DNA from: Heterotrichella gracilis
Lineage: Eukaryota > Sar > Xanthophyceae > Tribonematales > Xanthonemataceae
Reading direction: 5' to 3'
Assembly (NCBI GenBank): GCA_032358255.1
Contig: JAULBX010032257.1
Coordinates: 1-64,000 of the forward strand
DNA length: 64,000 nt
Numbering within the stretch: position 1 is the stretch's first letter; each line of letters begins with the position of its first letter. Shown here piece after piece: positions 57,540-64,000 of this stretch. The notes under the pieces were generated by a model, which did no database searches, had not been told where the DNA came from, and worked only from the letters and a program-made list of their open reading frames with translations. A program made the translations under genes and the position numbers.

Positions 57540-59303
57540 TCGTAGTGGTCAACGGTATCACTGGGCCTCCCACGACCGTCAATCCTTCCTCACCTGCCAA
57601 GGCTGGGTGTGGGTGGGGCTTGCACCCCACCTTGGGAGCCAGAGCCCTGTGATCGGGTGCTGGACCTCTTGTACCGAGCTGTGGCTGGCCTCAAGCCCTT
57701 GGCACTCCCGCATTGTCAACCTTGGCTTGGCGCAACTGCAGAGCTTCCACTGCTTTACAACTTTACAGCTTTATAGCTTGCGTGTGCGGCTTCAGCAGTG
57801 GGTGTCACAGCAATTTGAGCCTTTGCAAAGCAGCTGAATCAGATAGTTATTGTTAATGCCATCACCAGTGCCTTATAATTCCAGTGATAGCATTCCCAGC
57901 AAAAAAGAATTCCAGCAATAATTTCAGCAGCAATTGCAACTGCGTAGCAAAACTACAAAAAACAACAGTATTGCACAGAATATACCCATTGACAATTGAA
58001 ATCATTTGTGGCTTGCAATGTTTGAGCAGCATCCATACGTGACATTCAATATGAGGTAGTTATCCTTGAGCCAATATTATCAGCAGTTGTTTTCTTGTTC
58101 TACATTGATGAAAGCGTACCGGTACCATTTTGAAATTCACAATAGCCAATTAAATTTGATTGATTGTCGGCGAGGTGGAACATGCCCTGTTGATTGTCTA
58201 AATACGCCTCTTTGCGTAACGCAACGTAACGGTTCCCTTCCTTCCTTCCTGTGTGTGTTGTGCCTGGCTGTCACCTGTGGGCGTTTTCTTTCCTTACTCT
58301 CTTTCATATGGTATATGCATTGCACAATTTGGAATGAACTATTTGCCCACGCCATCACAGACGAGCCTGGAGGCATGCATGAATGTAGGAGCCTCTCTTG
58401 AGGCTAGTATGTTGTTGTGGCTCCTGGACCAGAGAGTTGATTCATGACAATGTCATGCAGTGTACAACTTAAAAGCCTCGCCAAACATTTCTGATACCTG
58501 GCAGCCAAATTGAATGGTGTCAAATTATTTTGTATTTTAAAACGAAACCCAGTAAACAAAACCAAGTCCCAGCCTGCCAGTGGTAGTAACTGACGCTCTG
58601 TACACTGTGGCAGCCATACCTGCACAGGGCAGCCATGCTGCATGGTATGCCAGCCAAGAGATTGCCATCAATGATTTGTGTGCACCCCATTATACCAGAC
58701 GCCCTTCGCTTCCTCACTTCTAATGGCAGTGCGGCATCCGAATATGGTTTACACTTAGCCTAATCTATAGACGAGTGCCGGAAAGCGCCCCTGCCCCCCT
58801 CCCCATGTCTGCCGCACCCCTGCGCAGAGCAATATAAAACCTTAAACCCTAAACACCCTCTGCCAGGGCATGAGACCCATTAACATGCTCCACCCCAAAC
58901 CCCATCTCGTCAAAACACCCAAGGAAAGGCGTACCCATCCACAAAAACCAGCAAACCCTGAACCCTAAACCCTAAACAGCTGGAGCGCGCAGCAATCGCT
59001 GGCCTGCCACCACCACCCCGCCATGGTGCCTAGTTGTAATGCTCCTCCCGTGTGATGTGAGATAAACGTTTCATCGCGCCACGATGCGGCGCAATATCCC
59101 CTCGCCCTACTTCCCCCGCACAACAGGATCCCGTGAAGCACCCGCTGGTAGCAGTCGTACTGCCTCGACCTCCATGCCTCCAGGCTGTTGCTGATGAGCC
59201 CCAGCACCACCTCATTGGTGGAAAAAGGGAGGAAGGGCGCTGGGGAGGTCAAAGTGCTGGATGAAGCGGGGAGTGTAGCGCGACCAACTCGCCACCCAGC
59301 CCG
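57540..59303. other. Intergenic, with an echo of the PI4K 3' end
   Basis: About 1.76 kb. Largely AT-rich and featureless from 57850 to 58750; CCCTAAA motifs at 58840 and 58956; a copy of the PI4K terminal coding segment at 59110-59225. A 76-codon frame at 57607 continues LRR-free and is not called. Confidence 0.5.
59110..59225 (-). repeat. Echo of the PI4K coding end
   Basis: Minus strand copy of the last ~95 coding bases (EVVLGLISNSLEAWRSRQYD in frame), where the original reads EVVLGLISDSLDAWRSRQYD. It runs past the stop position with LHGILL. Confidence 0.93.
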
Positions 59304-62300
59304 CTACAGTATCCCGTTGAGCACCCGCTGGTAGTAGTCGTACTGCCTGGACCGCCATGCATCCAGGCTGTCGCTGATGAGCCCCAGCACCACCTCCACG
59401 CACTGGCCCTCAGTGAGATGCAGGCAGAAGCGGCGCCGCAGGGCCGCCAGCACGCGTGGCCCCGATTTGAAGCACGGCGCGCCGCATGGCGCCATCATGT
59501 CTGCTAGGAGGGTGATACGGTCCGCGTGCTTGCGGCAGGCCAGGAAGCCCTGGATGCACAGGACCTGCGGAAGGGGGAGTGGGGGGGTGGAGTTCAACGG
59601 CACAGATCCTGCAGGTGTGGTGGTGGTGGTAATGGTAATGGTAATGGTGGTGGTGATGGTGTGGTGAGGATAAGGGGGGTGATCGGATGCATGGCACATC
59701 ATGTTTGCGAGGAGGGTGATGCGGTCGGCGTGCTTGCGGCAGGCCAGAAAGCCGTGGATGCACAGGACCTGGGGAGGGGGAGTGGTGGTGTTTGTGTAAG
59801 GGAGGGGGGAAATGAGGCGCAGGACAGTGGCGGTGGTGGTGAAGGGGGGATGCATGGTACTGTCTGAGCGTGGAGGGTGCGGTGGTCCACAGGTATCCAA
59901 TCATCATGGTCAGAGTGCTTTGCATAAAGTACCAACTACATTGCGCACTTGCTCGCCCTACTTAACCCTACCCAAACCCTCCCCCACACCCTACCTTGAA
60001 GTAGCCAAACAGCTCGCTCCCTCTCCCCTCCGAATTTGAATCCATCACCTCAAGCAGCTTCCGCGTCAGATCCCAAAACCCTACTAAACCCTACCACACC
60101 CCTCCCCCAAACCCTACCTTGAAGTAGTCAAACAGTTCGCTTGCCCTCCCCTCTGAGTTTGAGTCCATCACCTCTAGCAGCTCGCGGGTGAGCTTGAAGG
60201 GGGCGGACTCAAAGTTGACACCCCCGGGGGAATTGGAAAGCATGAACCCAAAATCAATGTGGATAATGTGTCCCGCGTCGTCCAACAGGAGGTTTGCGTT
60301 GTGCCTGCAAGACAAGGCAAAATCATAGGACATAATGATGGCATTAGGTGGTAAACGACAGAAGCATGCATATACCGCATTCATGCTATGTGCTGAGCAA
60401 GTGTTGGCCTGAATAAGCTAGGGTTTAGGGTTTAAGGTTTACCTGTCCTTGATCTGCAGCAGGTAGGTGACCAGGGAATATCCAGCCATGGACTCAACAA
60501 ATGCGCGCTGGGCACAGGTGAACTCGGGCGTGCCCTGCAATGGTGGGGAGGGGGAAGGGTTAAAACAATCCCTAAACCCCGAGAACCATCACTCAGGCAT
60601 GCCCCGCAGAGAATTGATGAAAACCCGCCATCCAATACATGGCTGCTACTACAATTGCTGTGGTTCACTTCTGCAACCGCTGCGCAAAAGGAGCTCCAGC
60701 GGCTGGTCCTTGGTGTCTTTTCTAGATATGATTACACTGTTTATTGCCAATTTACCTCTGTGAATTTTGCGCAGAAGAAGTCCCTGAGGCTGGTCCCCGG
60801 CGGCGTCTTTGCCTTGATGTTGTGGATGGACTGCGTGTCCGGGATCATCTCAATGAGCGCGGTGCGGTTGGAGGTCACAAGCACCTCGTAGGGGCAAAGC
60901 CACAGGGGAAGCTGGGCCTCCTGCAGGTGGGAGTGAAAAAATGGGTTAATGAATAGTTACCCCTTTGAGACCCTGGTGATACCCTAGTAAGACCCTGGTG
61001 AAAGCCCTAGCGACCAGCACCTCGTAGGGGCGACAGGGGGAGCTGCGCCTCCTACGGGAGAGGGGTGGAGTGGTGTTAGCCCCTTATGCACCTTAATATG
61101 CTGTGCATAATCACTAACATCCTCACCAACACCAAATTCTCGTCCTCCACACACCCTTGAAATGTTGCAAATTACTACCACACCCACCAGCCCAATTCCT
61201 CACCCCCCTCTCCCATCCACCCGCCCTGAAACTGTGGAATGCGCGCATGAACCACGCGTCACTATGTCCACATGCAACATGCCATGCCTAACCTCCCCCC
61301 TCACCCTCCACACACCCTGAAAATATCCACCCACCCTGAAAATGTCGTGGAATGCGCGCATAAACTGCACCGCCAGCAGCTCCTGCCTGCAGTCGTCACC
61401 GCTCTTCACAATCACAACACGCAGGTCCCACCCGGGGCGCCGCCCGTGGCTAGACTCACACGCGATGCGGGCGCGCTTGGCGGCAAACCTGGGGGATGGG
61501 AGTGTGGGGTGGGTGGGTGGAACCACGCATGTGGCGCTGTGCTTAGCGGCCAACCTCCAGGAGCGGTTGGGGATTGCAACAACGGTATGGGATGTTAATT
61601 TCATGCATTCCAACACTGCAGGGTCAGGGTTGCATCATGCTCACATGTGCTTGCATTTGCTTGCATGTGCACCACATACAGCCTAGGGTTTGGGGTTTCA
61701 TGGGCTCCACACCGCGTGTGCAGTGCACCTCCCCCACCACCCACCACCCACCTCTCCCCAAACACCGCATCCGCCGCCAGCTTCTTGGCGTCCACCACCG
61801 CCTGCCGCCCCCCGTCGCCCCCACCCTCCGACCCCACGCTGTCGTGGCGCATGTGGGCGCTGAGCTGGGGGGTGGTGGCCAGCTGGTACTGGCTGGGGGG
61901 CCCCGCAGCCACCACCCCCGACTGCTCGGCGATGCGCGACAGGGCCTCGTCGGTGGGGATGCGGCGGTGGCGGGGCGGGTGGGTGCGGATGCGCAGGTCC
62001 ACGCCGCCGTGCACCTGCGGGTGGGGTGGCGGGTGTGGGTGCGTGGGTGTGGGTGTGGACGTGGGTGTTGGTATTGGTGTCGGTGTCAACATCGCAGTGC
62101 TTCTGCCTCAAGATGCTTATGTTACGCATGGATGCCAGTCAACAATGACCCAATGTGTTTGTGCATGCGGAGAAAGACACCTACATATGGCCAACCCCAA
62201 ACCCAGCATGGCCCTCCACCCACCTTGAACGTCACTTTCACGCTAGGCCCAGCCGCTGCCCCAGAGTCCTCCCGCCTCCCAAACCCCATGCGGGAAAGCA

Positions 62301-64000
62301 GCCCCGACCGCCGAGGGGCACCCATCCCCTCTGCCCCCTCCCCACCACCCCCGCCACCCGCATCCGGCTGCCCAGTGGTGGTGGTGGGTGTGTCGGTGTC
62401 GGTGTCGGGTGGTGGTGGTGGTGGTGGTGTGTCGTTGAGTACCTCCAGGTGGAGCGATACAAGTGGCGCCTCCCCGCGAAGGCCAGCCATGGCGGTGTTG
62501 AGGCCCCTGGAGAAGGGAGGGTGGGTGGGTGGGATGTAGGGTGGTGGTGGTGGTGCATGCATGCCATTCAGAGAATGGCGGGGCAAACATTACAACTAAA
62601 AGGCAATAGAAGGGGCAGACTCCAACCAACGAGATACCACGTGGATGGTATTGCAATGCCTGAGATGGATGAGGCGCACATCTGTCAACTTCACATAATT
62701 TCGTCTTAATCCATCTCATGACGTTGGTATCAACCCCCAGCACCCCTCACCTTGTGAAGGAATCCGACCTTGCATGCCCCCCCTTGCCCCCACTGGGCGG
62801 CTTGCCAGCTATTGCCACACCATTGGCCGACCCCAGCCCCAGCTTCTTACTCAGCTGCTTCAGCACTGATTCGCCTGTGGCGGGCTGCGGGTGGGGCGGG
62901 GGCAGCGGCTGCGAATTCGAGGCAAAGGGGGTGGATGGGGCTATGCCTAGGGTTTCGCCCCTGAGCCCTAGGGTTTCGCTCCGAGGCACGGCGGCGTGGA
63001 GGTGATTGGGGTCCGGGTGGGGGGGTGGCCGCGGGTGGGGTGCTGGGGCGGTGGGTAGCCCCAGGGGGGTGAAAGGGGGGGTGGCGTTGGGTGGGGAGGT
63101 GGGGATTGCGCCGTTGGGATGGGGATGGTAGTCGGGGGCGGGCGCTTCAGCGCTGCCGGGGCCTGGGAAAGGGAAACGCGGAGGGTGTTCAGCAGGGTGT
63201 AAATGAACTTCCTTGGTATATAGAGTGGTTGTCATATATGCAAGGTTTTTAACAGGTGCATAGGGTTTTGAGCAGGGTCTAATCGAGGACTCACCTGGCC
63301 CCGCTGCCGCGTGCGACCCCATCCTCCCCTCTCCATCCGCCCCTTCTCCCCCCTCCATGGCCTCCAGGGAGTCGGCAGTGTCCATGAGGGGATCACCATC
63401 ATCACCGTTCAGCACTTCAATGTACAGCATGAAGGGGGCCTTGGTCCTGCGGGGTGTGGGGGTGGGAAGAAATGTGAAAAAAGATGGTTGGGGGGTTATG
63501 AGCACCCAGATGTACAGCATGAAGGGGGCCTTGGTCCTGTGGGTGCGGGGGTGAGAGAAATGGGAGAAATGGTGGTTGGGGTGTTATGAGCACCTTGATG
63601 TAGAGCAGAAGACTTGGTCCTGCCGTGTGGGTGGGGGGAAAAGTGATAAAGAGTAATTTTACGACTCGAGTGACTGAAATTTGAGGTCCAAACTACGTCA
63701 ATATACAGCAATTCTATTTACCTACATTCCAAAACTACAGCCAGATTTGCAGTCAACCTTGCGCATGCGGCGCCAGGCAGTTCAATCCTGGCATCGAGTA
63801 TGCCTTTTGTACTTTGAAGAGGGCCGAAAATCCCCCTCCAACCACACACCTCCCCAACACCCACCATCCCACCCACCCACCTGGAATTGAGCAGCACACT
63901 CTCCTTGTGCGCCAGGCGAAGCACCCTGTCGTTGTGCCTACCCATGGGGAACCACACAGCCACACCGCTGGCAGCCGCGTGCGCAATCTCCCGGCTGATG
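59304..64000 (-). CDS. Phosphatidylinositol 4-kinase beta (type III), 5' part outside window
   Basis: Exons in minus order: 64000-63881 (cut by the window), 63446-63295, 63162-62751, 62506-62224, 62014-61752, 61488-61335, 60920-60756, 60534-60443, 60304-60118, 59564-59304; about 695 aa visible, phases agree. It phosphorylates phosphatidylinositol at position 4 on Golgi and trans-Golgi membranes. N-terminal visible part: KESVLLNSRTKAPFMLYIEV, the start of the catalytic region. Then about 300 residues of Pro/Gly/Ser-rich insert, then VIVKSGDDCRQELLAVQ (nucleotide loop), LPLWLCPYEVL, SMAGYSLVTYLLQIKDRHNA (catalytic loop DRHxxN), HIIHIDFGFMLSNSPGG (activation DFG), and the family C-terminus SRQYDYYQRVLNGIL. 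All catalytic residues are present. Five introns hold echo copies. Confidence 0.95.
59690..59780 (-). repeat. Acceptor-side echo of the last PI4K exon
   Basis: Minus strand CCCAGGTCCTGTGCATCCAC onward repeats the first ~72 exon bases (true start 59564). Six substitutions over the region, four of them synonymous. Confidence 0.94.
59990..60080 (-). repeat. Donor-side echo of PI4K exon 60304-60118
   Basis: Repeats the last ~80 exon bases and the GTAGGG donor (true end 60118). In frame it reads LLEVMDSNSEGRGSELFGYFK; most differences from the exon are at third codon positions. Confidence 0.94.
60995..61065 (-). repeat. Acceptor-side echo of PI4K exon 60920
   Basis: Minus strand copy starting GTAGGAGGCGCAGCTCCCCC and covering about 50 exon bases, with a 6-base deletion and several synonymous changes. 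Confidence 0.9.
61205..61270 (-). repeat. Donor-side echo of PI4K exon 61488-61335
   Basis: Repeats TTCATGCGCGCATTCCAC and the following AGG/donor context (true end 61335). A weaker further copy lies near 61140-61170. Confidence 0.82.
63500..63630 (-). repeat. Two acceptor-side echoes of PI4K exon 63446
   Basis: Minus strand: CACAGGACCAAGGCCCCCTT at about 63540 and a shorter CAGGACCAAGTCTTCTGC copy at about 63625, both followed by repeated GTGCTCATAACXCC intron text. Confidence 0.88.

Overview
This is a nuclear window from an intron-rich eukaryote, most likely a green alga (chlorophyte). The evidence is short GT-AG introns in every gene, mixed GC content, plant/algal-type homologues (PI4-kinase beta, mitochondrial ornithine aminotransferase, a PHD-knuckle-PHD chromatin protein, a proline-rich secreted protein) and many interstitial copies of the Arabidopsis-type telomere motif TTTAGGG/CCCTAAA. 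A Dunaliella-like member of the Chlamydomonadales would fit, but that is inference. No rRNA gene, tRNA gene, CRISPR array or retroviral element was seen. The standard genetic code applies, because several genes end on TAG exactly where their families end.

Layout: 1.4-9.6 kb (+) secreted cysteine-rich 869-aa protein in 14 exons, with a SINE inserted at one 3' splice site; 11.5-13.9 kb (+) small secreted proline-rich protein; 15.0-22.5 kb (-) 1486-aa PHD protein with a 3.2-kb proline-rich exon; 23.2-26.7 kb (+) xylulokinase; 26.9-27.7 kb (-) VMA21, a V-ATPase assembly factor; 28.6-31.4 kb (+) TLC-domain membrane protein; 33.4-37.0 kb (+) EF-hand protein with unresolved N-terminus; 39.0-42.0 kb (+) unrecognised two-span membrane protein; 42.9-46.7 kb (-) eIF2B alpha; 48.1-52.8 kb (+) ornithine aminotransferase; 53.7-54.9 kb (+) unrecognised protein with a C-terminal membrane anchor; 56.3-57.5 kb (+) broken F-box/LRR gene; 59.3-64.0 kb (-) phosphatidylinositol 4-kinase beta, whose 5' part lies outside the window. 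The exon models were built by hand. The splice phases of each complete model close and the lengths agree with the families. Gene pairs alternate between divergent and convergent; there is no operon logic and the genes belong to unrelated housekeeping pathways.

The most remarkable feature runs through the whole window. The introns carry partial, diverged copies of the neighbouring exon ends, called exon echoes here. Acceptor-side echoes copy the last tens of bases of the intron, the AG and the first 30-95 bases of the exon, and lie upstream of the true exon, often as ladders of two or three. Donor-side echoes copy the exon end, the GT and the start of the intron, and lie downstream of it. About 45 such copies were found in nine of the twelve apparently intact genes, plus similar copies beyond stop codons. 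They look like repeated tandem duplications across splice junctions, often next to telomere-like tracts. Whether they are only a mutational by-product, raw material for intron growth or splice decoys is open.
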